NCBI RefSeq assembly: GCF_013085465.1
Contig: NZ_CP049838.1
Span: 1,674,001-1,738,000, forward strand
Direction of reading: 5' to 3'
Length of the DNA stretch: 64,000 nucleotides
Origin: Streptomyces asoensis
GTDB lineage: Bacteria > Actinomycetota > Actinomycetes > Streptomycetales > Streptomycetaceae
Position numbers and translations under genes: made by a program. Shown one piece after another: positions 34,130 to 43,860 of the stretch. The first letter of the stretch is position 1. Each line of letters begins with the position of its first letter. The notes beneath the pieces were generated by a model that saw only the letters and a program-made list of their open reading frames with translations, did not search any database and was not told where the DNA came from.

Positions 34130-36592
34130 TCACGGGATCTCCTGCTCGGCCCAGATGATCTTTCCGTCGGCCGTGTACCGGGCGCCCCACCGGTGGGCCA
34201 GCTGCGCCACCAGGAAGAGGCCACGGCCGCCCTCGTCGGTGATCCGGGCATGCCTCAACCGTGGGGCCGTGCTGCTGGCGTCGGAGACCTCGCAGGTCAG
34301 GCGTGCGTCGAGGAGCAGCCGCAGCCGTATGGGGGGTGTGGCATAGCGCACGGCGTTGGTGACCAGCTCGCTCACGATGAGCTCGGACGTCATGGCCAGA
34401 TCGCCCAGCCCCCAGGCCTCCACCTGCCGGGTGGCCCGGGCCCGGACGTCGGAGACGGCGGCCGGGTCCACCGGCACCTCCCAGGAGACGACGTGGTCGG
34501 GGCCGAGGGCGTGCGTGCGCGCCAGGAGCAGGGCGATGTCGTCGGGCTGGGGCACGGGCACGAGCTGTCGCACCGCCGAGGTGCACAGGGTCGCCAGATC
34601 GGCGTCGGACCGGGCGAGCAGCTCGCCGAGCCGGAGCATGCCTTCTTCGATGTCCCGGTCGGCTCCCTCCACGAGGCCGTCGGTGTAGAGACCGATCAGG
34701 CTGTTCTCGGCGAGCTCGATCTCCGTCGATTCGAACGCCATCCCGCCGAGCCCCAGCGGAGGACCGGCCGGGGGCTCCGGGAACGAGACCTGCCCGTCGG
34801 GGGCGACGACCACGGGCGGCGGGTGTCCGGCCCGGGCCATCGTGCACCGTCGGGTGACCGGGTCGTAGACGGCGTACAGGCAGGTCGCCCCCAGGAAGGC
34901 GGTGGCGCCCTGATGGGCGGCCGTGTCGTCGGTCCGCTCCACGCTCAGCCGGAGCACGAGGTCGTCGAGGTGGGCCAGCAGCTCGTCGGGGGGCATCTCC
35001 ATGTCGGCGAGGGTCTGTACCGCGGTGCGCAGCCGGCCCATGGTCGCCGCGGCGGCGATACCGTGCCCCACCACGTCGCCGACGACGAGGCCCACCCTGG
35101 CCCCGGACAGGGGGATCACGTCGAACCAGTCGCCGCCCACCCCGTCCGTGGGGTCCGCCGGCAGGTAGGAGGAGGCCAGCTCCAGCGCCGTTCCGCCCGC
35201 CAGGGCGTGGGGCAGCAGGCTGCGCTGAAGGGTGACCGCCGCCGTGTGCTCCCGGGTGTACCGGCGGGCGTTGTCGACGCACAGCGCCGCCCGCGCCACC
35301 AGCTCCCGGGCCAGCAGGACGTCGTCGGACCGGAACGAGACGGGGTTGAGGGACCGGACGAAGGTGGCGAGGCCCAGGGCGGTGTTCCGCGCCCGCATCG
35401 GCACGGAGATGAGGGAGTGCAGGCCGAACTCGCGGATGCTCGCCGCCCGCTCGGGCTGTTCGGAGGTCCACAGCTCGTCGGAGGGATCGAGCACGGGGAT
35501 GAGGATCGGTTCGCCGTCGATGAGCAGGCCTGCGTCGTGCGGCGGGGGCAGGAAGTCCACCCGGTCCCCGATCCGTGCCACGGCCTCCGGGCAGCCCTCG
35601 CGCACCGAACACATCCCGGCGCGCCGCATCACCGGCCGCGCGGGCGCCGGTCCCGCGTCGGTCAGCCACGCGCCGTGTCCTTCGGTGCTGAGCACCGGCT
35701 CCAGGAGGTCGACGATGACGAAGTCCGCGAATCCGGGAACGGCGAAGTCGGCGAGCTCCTGGGCCGTGCGCATCACGTCCAGGGTCGTGCCGACGCGGGT
35801 CCCGGCCTCGTTGACCAGCGACAGCAGCCGGCGGGCGTTCCACCGCTCGGTGACGTCCTGGACCATGTAGCAGACCCCGGTGACGGAGTCGTCGTCACCC
35901 ACCAGGGGGAAGAACGACGTGGAGTAGGCGTGGCGGCGGTGCGGGTCGGCCCAACTCCACCCCAGGTACTCGTAGTCGGTGACCGGGACCCCGGTCTCCA
36001 GCACCTTGCCCATCAGTCCCTCGATGGCGGCCGCCTGAAGTCCGGGCAGCAGGTCGCTCAGCCGGCGCCCCAGACGCTGTTCGCGGGGCACACCGCCGAA
36101 GCGTTCCAGCGTGTCGTTCAGCCACACATAGCGCAGCTCCAGGTCCATCACCGCCATCCCGACCGGGGAACGGGTCAGGAACCCGTCGAGGACGGACTGG
36201 CCCACCGTCCACTGCTCGCTCCGCCTGCGCGCCGAGAGCAGGAAGCACTCGTCGTCGCCGATCCGAAAGGAGGCGGAGACCCGCAGGTCGACGTCGACGG
36301 GGCGGCCGTCGCGGGGCCGTACGGAGATGACCCCGCTCCACCCCATCCCGGCCCGGCACCGCGCCGCGACACCGGCCACCCGTGCCGGGTCCCGGTCCAT
36401 CGCCACCAGCTCCGCGGCCGAGCGACCGACGACCTCCGACGCCGGGCGGCCGAGCAGTGCTTCCGCACCACGCGTCCAGCCGACCACGACGCCGGCCGCG
36501 GACACGATCGCCGCCGCGTCGGTGGACGCATCGAGGAGATCGTGCGGTCCCGCGGGCGTCGGGGCGTCGAAAGCTTCTCGCGCAGAATCCAT
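34130..36592 (-). CDS. PAS-PAS-GAF-SpoIIE phosphatase with ATPase domain
   Basis: An 820-residue cytoplasmic signalling protein. Two PAS domains (about 15-125 and 135-255, the second with MDLELRYVWLND and VTGVCYMVQDVTER) are followed by a GAF domain (about 260-455), a PP2C/SpoIIE domain (about 480-680, GVGGDWFDVIPL and GDVVGHGIAAAATMGRL) and a C-terminal HATPase_c_2 domain (SELIVSELVTNAVRYA, DEGGRGLFLVAQLA). This is the canonical RsbU/SpoIIE-RsbW fusion of Streptomyces, combining anti-anti-sigma phosphatase and anti-sigma kinase-like modules. All catalytic Asp residues appear intact. It is divergent from a second PP2C gene with a 136-bp gap. Confidence 0.93.
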   Translation of the reverse strand: MDSAREAFDAPTPAGPHDLLDASTDAAAIVSAAGVVVGWTRGAEALLGRPASEVVGRSAAELVAMDRDPARVAGVAARCRAGMGWSGVISVRPRDGRPVDVDLRVSASFRIGDDECFLLSARRRSEQWTVGQSVLDGFLTRSPVGMAVMDLELRYVWLNDTLERFGGVPREQRLGRRLSDLLPGLQAAAIEGLMGKVLETGVPVTDYEYLGWSWADPHRRHAYSTSFFPLVGDDDSVTGVCYMVQDVTERWNARRLLSLVNEAGTRVGTTLDVMRTAQELADFAVPGFADFVIVDLLEPVLSTEGHGAWLTDAGPAPARPVMRRAGMCSVREGCPEAVARIGDRVDFLPPPHDAGLLIDGEPILIPVLDPSDELWTSEQPERAASIREFGLHSLISVPMRARNTALGLATFVRSLNPVSFRSDDVLLARELVARAALCVDNARRYTREHTAAVTLQRSLLPHALAGGTALELASSYLPADPTDGVGGDWFDVIPLSGARVGLVVGDVVGHGIAAAATMGRLRTAVQTLADMEMPPDELLAHLDDLVLRLSVERTDDTAAHQGATAFLGATCLYAVYDPVTRRCTMARAGHPPPVVVAPDGQVSFPEPPAGPPLGLGGMAFESTEIELAENSLIGLYTDGLVEGADRDIEEGMLRLGELLARSDADLATLCTSAVRQLVPVPQPDDIALLLARTHALGPDHVVSWEVPVDPAAVSDVRARATRQVEAWGLGDLAMTSELIVSELVTNAVRYATPPIRLRLLLDARLTCEVSDASSTAPRLRHARITDEGGRGLFLVAQLAHRWGARYTADGKIIWAEQEIP

Positions 36593-36728
36593 GGGTCCCG
36601 TCCTCTACACGACCATGGTCCTGCTTGTCCGACCGATGCGCACGGCGCCGTCGGCTCCGCCTCCGAGGCCCCCGGTTTCCGGACCTGCCGAACCAAGGCA
36701 GCATGGAGGTACAGGAGGAGGCTCCGCG

Positions 36729-38795
36729 ATGACAGCCGAACCCATCCGGTCGGGCGGGGACGCGTACCGCCCCGAGTCCCCCGCGCGCACCGGTCTGCTG
36801 GACGTGCTGAGCGTGTCCGCGATGGTCATCGACATCGACGGACGCATCGTGTTCTGGACCCCTCAGGCCGAGGACCTCTTCGGCTACACCGCGGAGGAGG
36901 CCCTCGGCAAGTACGCGGCGCGGCTGTTGATCCACCCCGAGCACCTCCAGTCCGTGGTGAAGCTGTTCGCGGAGGTGCTGGAGACCGGCCGGAGCTGGGC
37001 CGGTGCCTTCCCCATCCGGCACAAGGACGGCAGCAGCCGGCTGATGGAGTTCCGCAACATGCGGCTTCAGGACGATCTCGGGGACGTCTACGCCCTGGGC
37101 ATCGCCGCCGACCACAATCTGCTCCAGCGCGTCGAGACCGATCTGGCGCTGTGCGAACGGCTGATCAACCAGTCGCCGATCGGTCTGGCCCTCCTGGACC
37201 CGGACCTGTGCTATCTCCTGGTCAACCCGGCGCTCGAACGCATCGACGGCATCCCCGCCGAGGACCATGTCGGCCGTCGTCTCAGGGATGCGATGCCCCT
37301 TCCCGACGTCGACACCATCGAGTCCGCCCTGCGGCAGGTGCTCACCACCGGTACGCCGCTGCTCGACCAGTACCACGTGGGCCGCCCGCCGACCGACCCC
37401 GACCACGAACACGCCTGGTCCCTCTCCTTCTACCGGCTGGAGGACCCGGGCGGGCGGGTGCTGGGCGCGGCCGCCTCGGTCGTCGACGTCACCGAACGGC
37501 ACCGCGCCGCCGCGGAGGCCGACCGGGCCCGGCGGCGCCTCGCCCTCATCGCCGAGGCCTCCACCCGGGTCGGCACCTCACTGGAGGTGGACCGGACCGC
37601 CCACGAACTGGCCGAGATCGCCGTCCCGCAGCTCGCCGACGTGGTCGCCGTGGACATCCTGGACTCCGCCCTGGCCTGCCGCCGCTCGCGCCGCCCGGAC
37701 AACGGCCCGGAGCTGTTCCGCGCCCTCGCGCTGAAGGCGGCCCACCCCACCGTGGCGCTGCGCGCCGCCGACCCGCCGGGTGACGTCGCGGCCTATGAGG
37801 GTGACCGTCTGGTCACCCTGTGCGTGCACACCGGCCGGCCGGTCCTGGTGCGGCACGTCGGCGAGCAGGACATCCCCCGGATCGCCCGGGACGCCGAGGC
37901 CGGTGCGCTGCTGGCCCGGGCCGGGGTCCACTCGTACCTCGCCGTGCCGTTGATCGCCCACGGAGAGGTGCTCGGCGCCCTCGACCTCAAACGCACCCGC
38001 AACCCGCTGCCGTTCGACGAGGACGACGTCATCCTGGCCAGTGAGCTGGCCGGCCGCGCCGCCGTGGCCATCGACAACGCGCGCTGGTTCCAGAGCGTGC
38101 GCAACACCGCCCTCACCCTCCAGCGCAGTCTGCTGCCCGACCACGCGCCCCACCAGACCGGTCTCGAACTCGCCTCCCGCTACCAGCCCGCCCAGGCGAC
38201 CAGCGAGGTCGGCGGCGACTGGTACGACGTCATCCCGCTGACCGACGACAAGACCGCGCTGGTCGTCGGGGACGTCATGGGCAACGGCATCGACGCCGCC
38301 GCCACCATGGGCCGGCTGCGCACCGCGACCTGTGCCTACGCCGACCTCGACCTCGAGCCCGGCGACGTGCTGCGACACCTGGACAAGATCACCTGCGACC
38401 TGGAGCACTACATCGTGACCTGCCTGTACGCGGTGTACGACCCGCGTACCAGGCAGTGCCGCATCGCCAACGCGGGCCATATGCCGCCCGCGCTGGCCGG
38501 TCCCGGCCATGATCCGACGCTGCTGGAGCTGCCGCCCGGAGCCCCGCTCGGCGTCGGCGGCGTCCCCTTCGAGACCACCACGGTCGAACTCGCCCCCGGC
38601 GATCTGCTGGTCCTGTACACGGACGGCCTCGTGGAGACCCGCCTTCACCCCATCGACGACCGTCTGGCCGTCCTGCTCAGCTTCCTCGACGAGCCCGGCC
38701 GTCCCCTCGAGGAGATCTGCGACCTGCTGCTGTACGGCCTGCGCCACCCCGACGACCACGACGACGTCGCTCTGCTCATCGCCCGGACCCTGTAG
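36729..38795 (+). CDS. PAS-PAS-GAF-SpoIIE phosphatase
   Basis: A 688-residue paralogue of the divergent gene. Two PAS domains (about 22-130 and 140-255, VFWTPQAEDLFGYTAEEALGKYA and VVDVTERHRAA), a GAF domain (about 265-445) and a C-terminal PP2C/SpoIIE domain (about 465-688, VGGDWYDVIPL, GDVMGNGIDAAATMGRL, HDDVALLI) are visible. It ends at the phosphatase and lacks the ATPase domain of its neighbour. The ATG at 36729 has AGGAGGAGG upstream. The last 20 bp overlap the convergent TetR gene. Confidence 0.93.
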   Translation: MTAEPIRSGGDAYRPESPARTGLLDVLSVSAMVIDIDGRIVFWTPQAEDLFGYTAEEALGKYAARLLIHPEHLQSVVKLFAEVLETGRSWAGAFPIRHKDGSSRLMEFRNMRLQDDLGDVYALGIAADHNLLQRVETDLALCERLINQSPIGLALLDPDLCYLLVNPALERIDGIPAEDHVGRRLRDAMPLPDVDTIESALRQVLTTGTPLLDQYHVGRPPTDPDHEHAWSLSFYRLEDPGGRVLGAAASVVDVTERHRAAAEADRARRRLALIAEASTRVGTSLEVDRTAHELAEIAVPQLADVVAVDILDSALACRRSRRPDNGPELFRALALKAAHPTVALRAADPPGDVAAYEGDRLVTLCVHTGRPVLVRHVGEQDIPRIARDAEAGALLARAGVHSYLAVPLIAHGEVLGALDLKRTRNPLPFDEDDVILASELAGRAAVAIDNARWFQSVRNTALTLQRSLLPDHAPHQTGLELASRYQPAQATSEVGGDWYDVIPLTDDKTALVVGDVMGNGIDAAATMGRLRTATCAYADLDLEPGDVLRHLDKITCDLEHYIVTCLYAVYDPRTRQCRIANAGHMPPALAGPGHDPTLLELPPGAPLGVGGVPFETTTVELAPGDLLVLYTDGLVETRLHPIDDRLAVLLSFLDEPGRPLEEICDLLLYGLRHPDDHDDVALLIARTL

Positions 38796-39396
38796 CGGGC
38801 GCGTCGGCCATGACCAGCCCCGCGATGTGGGCGGTGACCGTGTCGAGGATGTCGGTCCAGGCGGCCGCGTCGCCGAGCACGAGGTAGTTGAGGGTCAGAC
38901 CGTCGGTCATGGCGGCCAGATAGCGGGCCAGGACGGGGACGGGGACGCGCAGCCGGAGGTCCATGCCGCTGCGGAGCTGCTCGATGAGTTCCGTGTAGGC
39001 GTCACCGTACATCTCGTACTGCCGCCGGGCCAGTTGCTCGAATCCCGGCTCGCGCAGGGCGTACTGGGTGAGTTCGTAGGTGAGCATGTGCTCGTCGGGG
39101 TGGGCACGGACGTGGTCCCAGTAGGCCTGGAAGCCCGCCCGGACGGTCTCCTCGAGGGTGGCCCTGGGCCGTAGCGCGTCCCTCACGACGCTCACCGAGT
39201 GGTCGGTGAGCGTCGTGATGACGGACTCGACGAGGGCCTGCTTGGAGTCGAAGCAGTAGTGGAAGACGCTCAGGGACACCCCGGCCTCGGCGGCGATGGA
39301 CCGGGTGGTCGTCTTGGGGACGCCGTCCCGGGCCATCGCTCTGATCGCCGCTTCCGTCAGCTGTCGGCGCCGCTGCGCCGACGGCATCCGTGCCAT
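38776..39396 (-). CDS. TetR-family regulator
   Basis: A 206-residue protein with an N-terminal TetR helix-turn-helix (RRRQLTEAAIRAMARDGVPKTTTRSIAAEAGVSLSVFHYCFDSKQALVESV) and a helical ligand-binding domain (TVRAGFQAYWDHVRAHPDEHMLTYELTQYAL). The ATG at 39396 follows a G-rich stretch; the longer frame upstream is antisense to the dipeptidase gene. It lies between the PP2C gene (convergent) and the exported dipeptidase (same strand, upstream). No operator was recognised nearby. Confidence 0.92.
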   Translation of the reverse strand: MARMPSAQRRRQLTEAAIRAMARDGVPKTTTRSIAAEAGVSLSVFHYCFDSKQALVESVITTLTDHSVSVVRDALRPRATLEETVRAGFQAYWDHVRAHPDEHMLTYELTQYALREPGFEQLARRQYEMYGDAYTELIEQLRSGMDLRLRVPVPVLARYLAAMTDGLTLNYLVLGDAAAWTDILDTVTAHIAGLVMADAPATGSGR

Positions 39397-39419
39397 GTGT
39401 GACCCCCCGTGACGGCCCG

Positions 39420-41480
39420 CTAGGCGCTGTGGACGCCCACTTCGTACAGCGAGTATCCCCAATCCGTGCCCCGGTCCAGGCCGTGCACCCGGACGTAGCG
39501 GGCGGGGGTGCCGGTGAACCTGGCCGTGTCCAGGCCGCCGTCGCCGGAGGTGGTGGACCAGGCGGTCGTCCAGGTGGTGCCGTCGGTGGAGAGTTCGACG
39601 CGGTACGACTTTCCGTACGCGCGCTCCCAGTCGAGGGTGACGCGGGAGACCAGGTTGGTGGAGCCCAGGTCGACCTGCCACCACTGGTCGTCGCTCCAGT
39701 CACCGGCCCAGCGGCTGGCGTCGTCGCCGTCCACGGCCCGACCGGGCTGGTAGCTGGTGAACGGGTTGGACTCGGACGAACTCGCCGTGGCGGTACGGCC
39801 CTTGGCGAGGTTCACCGAGGCCTGGTGCTGCTCGGTCGAGCCCCAGGTGCCGAGGTAGGACTCGGCGCCCCGGAAGAGGTCGTCCACCACGTCCTGGCCT
39901 GCGACGAGCCGGATGTCCTCGATCCAGTCGGGGACCAGGCCCACGTCGGCGCCGCCGTCGGTGTTGTAGTCGAAGGTGCGGGTGCCGACGGTCTGCCTGT
40001 CGATGACGGAGCCGCCGTCGACGCTCCTGAAGGGGTACGTGACCTTGTTCGCGGCGTCGGCTCCGCGCGGGGCGGGGTGGTCGCCGATGCCGTTGAAGTC
40101 GGTGCCGTAGCCGTAGCCGACGTCGTACTTGTCACGCAGTGCGTCGGTGCGCTCGGCCTCGGCGCCGAACGCCTCGGAGCCGTGCATGTACTGGGCGACG
40201 AAGCCGCCGAGGGAGTAGACCCGCTCGGTCCAGTCGATGTCCATCCAGCTGTGCGAGGACAGCACGCCGGGGTAGTTCGCGGCCTCGAAGATGTCGAGCG
40301 CCTGCCCGGTGGCCTTGACGCTCATGTGGTCGATCTCGAGCATCATCTTGCGCTTCATCATGCCGCGCACGGCGTACTCGCCCAGGGCGGTGAGCCCACG
40401 GGTGTTGCACTGGGCGTCGGCGTCGTACGAGGGGACCTCCGTGCCCGCCGGCAGGTCCGCCTCCGCCTCGGAGGCGGCGGTGCCGATCGGGTTGTCGTGC
40501 TGCGGTCCGGTGCACTTCTCGGTCTGCCAGAACGTGCCGGTGGACAGGAACTGGCCGACGTTGATGGCCGTGCCGAGGCCGCCCTCGTCGAAGCGGACGC
40601 CGCACAGCGCGTTGTCGAACTTGTGGCACAGGAACATGCTGCGCACGCCCAGCGCGTACAGCTCGTCCAGCCCCTTGTCGACGTCGGCCTGGCTGCACTG
40701 CGCGATGTCGAAGATCTGCTTGCAGCCGAACGGTTCGGAGGTCTCGACGCCCAGGACGACCGCCAGCTTGCCCTGCTTGATGACCTCACGCGCCTGCGCG
40801 CTGTCCAGGACGATCCGGAACCAGCCCTTGCCGGTGCCGCCGTACATCTTGTCGATGTAGGCCTGGAGGTCGTACGTCAGCTTCGCCTGGAGGCGGATCG
40901 ACGTCATCTCGTCACAACTGCGGTCCTTGAACGGGTAGATGGAGCAGATCATGCCGTTGGTGACGAGGTCGTTGACCAGCACCCGCTGTCCGCCGCGCCA
41001 GGCCCGCTCGACCCAGGCGTAGTAGTTCGCCTGATGGGTCATCGAGTCGTAGGCCGGCCAGTCCTTGAAGGTCGGCCAGCCGACCGGGTCGTGCTTGCCG
41101 TCGCCGCCGTGGGTGATGTAGTCGAAGAGCGCGAGCGTGCCGTCGGGGTAGTGCTCGGGACAGTCCTTGAGCGCGTCGGCGACCCCGGCTTCGGAGAACA
41201 CCTTGCCGCAGATGAGCCGGCCGCCGAAGGCCTCGTTGGAGAACAGGTGGTTGTGCGCGTCGACGAACCCGCGCACATCGCCCGCCGAGTCGGTGCCGGT
41301 GAACGGCTCGCCGGTCACATTGACCTGGGAGTCGGGGGCCGGCCTGGCCGTCGGGGTCCACCAGTCCGCGCCGGCCGCCGAGCTCGGGGTGGGGCCGAGG
41401 ACCGTGGCGAGCACGAGGAGGAGCAGGGAGACGACGGTGACATCTCGGCGTCTGCGGTACGGGCGTCCGGTCATGGTCAC
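39420..41480 (-). CDS. Exported M19-like dipeptidase with F5/8C (discoidin) domain
   Basis: A 686-residue secreted protein. Residues 1-36 form a Sec signal peptide (RRRRDVTVVSLLLLVLATVLGPTPSSAAG). A metallo-hydrolase domain follows with DAHNHLFS near residue 73, VVLGVETSEPFGC, LCHKFDNALCG, LEIDHMSVKATG, SSHSW and YGYGTDFNGIG; the order and the DFNGIG motif recall membrane dipeptidases (M19). The last 140 residues are an F5/8 type C domain (ATASSSESNPFTSYQPGRAVDGDDASRW, WWQVDLG, RYVRVHGL), usually for carbohydrate binding. GTG at 41480 (GAGGG upstream) is used; ATG at 41474 is an alternative. It probably acts outside the cell on peptides at a glycan surface. Confidence 0.85.
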   Translation of the reverse strand: MTMTGRPYRRRRDVTVVSLLLLVLATVLGPTPSSAAGADWWTPTARPAPDSQVNVTGEPFTGTDSAGDVRGFVDAHNHLFSNEAFGGRLICGKVFSEAGVADALKDCPEHYPDGTLALFDYITHGGDGKHDPVGWPTFKDWPAYDSMTHQANYYAWVERAWRGGQRVLVNDLVTNGMICSIYPFKDRSCDEMTSIRLQAKLTYDLQAYIDKMYGGTGKGWFRIVLDSAQAREVIKQGKLAVVLGVETSEPFGCKQIFDIAQCSQADVDKGLDELYALGVRSMFLCHKFDNALCGVRFDEGGLGTAINVGQFLSTGTFWQTEKCTGPQHDNPIGTAASEAEADLPAGTEVPSYDADAQCNTRGLTALGEYAVRGMMKRKMMLEIDHMSVKATGQALDIFEAANYPGVLSSHSWMDIDWTERVYSLGGFVAQYMHGSEAFGAEAERTDALRDKYDVGYGYGTDFNGIGDHPAPRGADAANKVTYPFRSVDGGSVIDRQTVGTRTFDYNTDGGADVGLVPDWIEDIRLVAGQDVVDDLFRGAESYLGTWGSTEQHQASVNLAKGRTATASSSESNPFTSYQPGRAVDGDDASRWAGDWSDDQWWQVDLGSTNLVSRVTLDWERAYGKSYRVELSTDGTTWTTAWSTTSGDGGLDTARFTGTPARYVRVHGLDRGTDWGYSLYEVGVHSA

Positions 41481-41795
41481 AGCCCACGTCCCTCGGTCGG
41501 CGGGAAGGCGCGGTCGACGAGGGCTCTTTGACTGCCCATGAGATTGTCATGACCGACGCAAGATAGTGCGACGAGGATCGCGACAGATGCCCTACCGAGT
41601 CAAGAGTCCGGGACGCTTGACCTGATAGGCCGTGACCCGATGCGCGGCCGATGCGCGGCGCAAACTTCCCACACCCGCCTTTCAGTTGCGCCGGAAGCGT
41701 CGCGGGAGCACTCCCCCGCCGGCGCGCTTACACGTTCAGGTGGTGATCCGCGGAAGCGCGCCTGCACACCTGCGCTCTGCCCCTATCCAGGGCGT
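41481..41795. other. Divergent promoter region of dipeptidase and amino-acid oxidase genes
   Basis: This 315-bp gap holds no gene. A small inverted repeat CATGA-GATTG-TCATG occurs at 41538-41551. The segment GATGCGCGGC is directly repeated near 41640-41660. No convincing -35/-10 pair was found for either gene. Confidence 0.4.
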
Positions 41796-43787
41796 ATGGA
41801 CAATTCTCCCGCTTCTGTAGACCCCGTTCGACTCACCCGCCGACGGTTCGCCGCGGCCACCGCGACGACCGCCGCCGCGCTCACGGTCGCCGCACCGGCC
41901 GCGGCCCTCCCCCAGCAGCCCGCCTGTCCGCCCAAGTCGACCGCGGACTGGGCCACTTGCCTCGCCGTGGCGCGAGCGCTGCTGGTGGTGGACGAGCACG
42001 ACCGGCCGCTCGTGCCCCGGTACGAGAAGGTCCTCGCCGGCGGACTGCCCCGTGCCAGGACCGGGACCGGGAAGAAGGTCCTCGTGATCGGCGCCGGGCC
42101 CGCCGGGCTGGTGGCCGCCTGGCTGCTGAAGCGGGCCGGGCACCGCGTCACGCTCGTGGAGGCCAACGGCAACCGGGTCGGCGGCCGTATCAAGACGTTC
42201 CGTACCGGCGGACACGAGCACGCGGCGCAGGCCTTCGCCGACGCACGCCAGTACGCGGAGGCGGGCGCCATGCGGATCCCCGGCAGCCACCCGCTGGTGA
42301 TGAATCTGATCCGTCAACTGGGCGTCGAGAAACGCCGGTTCCATCTCGTGGACGTCGACGCGGACGGCAAGCCCCTCAACAACGCCTGGCTGCACGTCAA
42401 CGGCGTCCGGGTACGCCGCTCCGCGTACGCCAAGTCTCCGCGCAAGGTCAACCGGTCCTTCGGGGTGCCCCGGAAGTACTGGGACACCCCGTCCGCGACC
42501 ATCCTGCGCGAGGCCCTGGACCCGGTACGCGACGAGTTCAGCACCCGGGGCGCCGACGGCAAACGGGTGAACAAGCCGCTGCCGGAACGGGTGCAGGGCT
42601 GGGCGCGGGTCGTGCAGCGGTTCGGGGACTGGTCGATGTACCGGTTCCTGACCGAGGAGGCGGGCCTCGACGAGCGGACCCTCGACCTGGTCGGCACGCT
42701 GGAGAACCTCACCTCCCGGCTGCCGCTGTCCTTCATCCACAGCTTCATCAGCGCCTCGCTCATCAGCCCGGACACCGAGTTCTGGGAGCTGGTCGGCGGC
42801 ACGGCGACGCTCCCGGACGCCCTGCTGAAGGAGGTCTCCGACGTCATCCGGCTCGACCGGCGCGCGACGCACATCGAGTACTGGGCGCCGGACCGGCAGG
42901 GCAACGACAACACCTCGCACGTGCGGGCCGACGGGCCGCACGTGTGGATCGACACCGTCTCCGAGGGGCGCGGCGGCAAGGTGGTGCGCGAGCAGTTCAC
43001 CGCCGACCTCGCGATCGTCACGGTGCCGTTCTCGGGGCTGCGCCAGGTGCAGATCAGCCCGCTGATGTCGTACCGGAAACGGCGGTCCGTCGCGGAGCTG
43101 CACTACGACAGCGCGACCAAGGTGCTGCTGGAGTTCAGCCGCCGCTGGTGGGAGTTCACCGAGGCGGACTGGAAGCGGGAACTCGACGCCGTACGGCCGG
43201 GGCTGTACGAGGACTACCGGGCGGGCAGGGCACCGGCCGACGGGAGTCTGCTCGGCGGGCATCCGTCCGTGCCGCCGGGGCACATCGGCGCGGGGCAGCG
43301 TGTGCACTACGCCGCCAACCGGTGGGCCACCCGTGACCAGCCCGAGGCGGCGCACATCATCGGTGGCGGCTCGGTCTCCGACAACTCCAACCGGTTCATG
43401 ATCAATCCGTCCCACCCGGTCGCCGGCAGCTCGGGCGGTGTCGTCCTCGCCTCCTACAGCTGGGCCGACGACGCCTCCCGCTGGGACTCCCTCGACGACG
43501 ACGCGCGCTACCCGCACGCCCTGCGCGGGCTCCAGCAGGTCTACGGCCAGCGCGTCGAGGTCTTCTACACGGGAGCGGGCCGCACCCAGAGCTGGCTGCG
43601 CGACCCGTACGCCTACGGGGAGGCGTCCGTCCTGCTGCCCGGTCAGCACACGGAGCTGCTGAGCGCCATCCGCTCCGCCGAGGGACCGCTGCTCTTCGCG
43701 GGCGACCACACCTCGGTCAAGCCGTCGTGGATCGAGGGCGCGCTGGAGTCGGGGGTCCGGGCCGCGTTGGAGGCGCACGGGGCGTAG
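41796..43787 (+). CDS. Exported FAD-dependent L-amino acid oxidase, L-glutamate oxidase-like
   Basis: A 663-residue flavoenzyme closely similar to Streptomyces L-glutamate oxidase. A Tat signal ([23 protein letters not shown]) leads to the FAD motif [30 protein letters not shown]. Shared stretches include [41 protein letters not shown], the long [38 protein letters not shown] and [24 protein letters not shown]. It would oxidatively deaminate an L-amino acid outside the cell, producing a 2-oxo acid, ammonia and hydrogen peroxide. LGOX is cut into chains after secretion; whether this one is processed cannot be told. The specificity residues were not aligned, so the substrate is open. Ribosome binding site weak (CCAGGG). 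Confidence 0.88.
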   Translation: MDNSPASVDPVRLTRRRFAAATATTAAALTVAAPAAALPQQPACPPKSTADWATCLAVARALLVVDEHDRPLVPRYEKVLAGGLPRARTGTGKKVLVIGAGPAGLVAAWLLKRAGHRVTLVEANGNRVGGRIKTFRTGGHEHAAQAFADARQYAEAGAMRIPGSHPLVMNLIRQLGVEKRRFHLVDVDADGKPLNNAWLHVNGVRVRRSAYAKSPRKVNRSFGVPRKYWDTPSATILREALDPVRDEFSTRGADGKRVNKPLPERVQGWARVVQRFGDWSMYRFLTEEAGLDERTLDLVGTLENLTSRLPLSFIHSFISASLISPDTEFWELVGGTATLPDALLKEVSDVIRLDRRATHIEYWAPDRQGNDNTSHVRADGPHVWIDTVSEGRGGKVVREQFTADLAIVTVPFSGLRQVQISPLMSYRKRRSVAELHYDSATKVLLEFSRRWWEFTEADWKRELDAVRPGLYEDYRAGRAPADGSLLGGHPSVPPGHIGAGQRVHYAANRWATRDQPEAAHIIGGGSVSDNSNRFMINPSHPVAGSSGGVVLASYSWADDASRWDSLDDDARYPHALRGLQQVYGQRVEVFYTGAGRTQSWLRDPYAYGEASVLLPGQHTELLSAIRSAEGPLLFAGDHTSVKPSWIEGALESGVRAALEAHGA

Positions 43788-43803
43788 GGACGATCCGGAA
43801 GGT

Positions 43804-43832
43804 TTTGAACGCGTTCAAATAAGTAGTAGGGT
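43804..43832 (+). promoter_or_regulatory. Promoter with TetR-type 16-bp palindrome
   Basis: TTTGAACGCGTTCAAA (43804-43819) is a perfect palindrome. It overlaps a -35-like TTGAAC (43805-43810), 16 bp before a -10-like TAGGGT (43827-43832). The sequence fits the TNNAACNNGTTNNA consensus of KstR-like TetR repressors. It lies just upstream of the epimerase gene at 43861. The local TetR (38776-39396) is a possible but unproven partner. Confidence 0.65.
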
Positions 43833-43860
43833 CCCCTTCTGACAAGAGGGGGCCTTACTC

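Noticed and set aside
32444..37783. A 1779-codon open frame on the + strand across kdp and the phosphatase genes
   Set aside because: It is antisense to kdpA and the 820-residue phosphatase and runs into the real phosphatase gene in the wrong frame; composition is Gly/Arg/Asp-rich with no domain.
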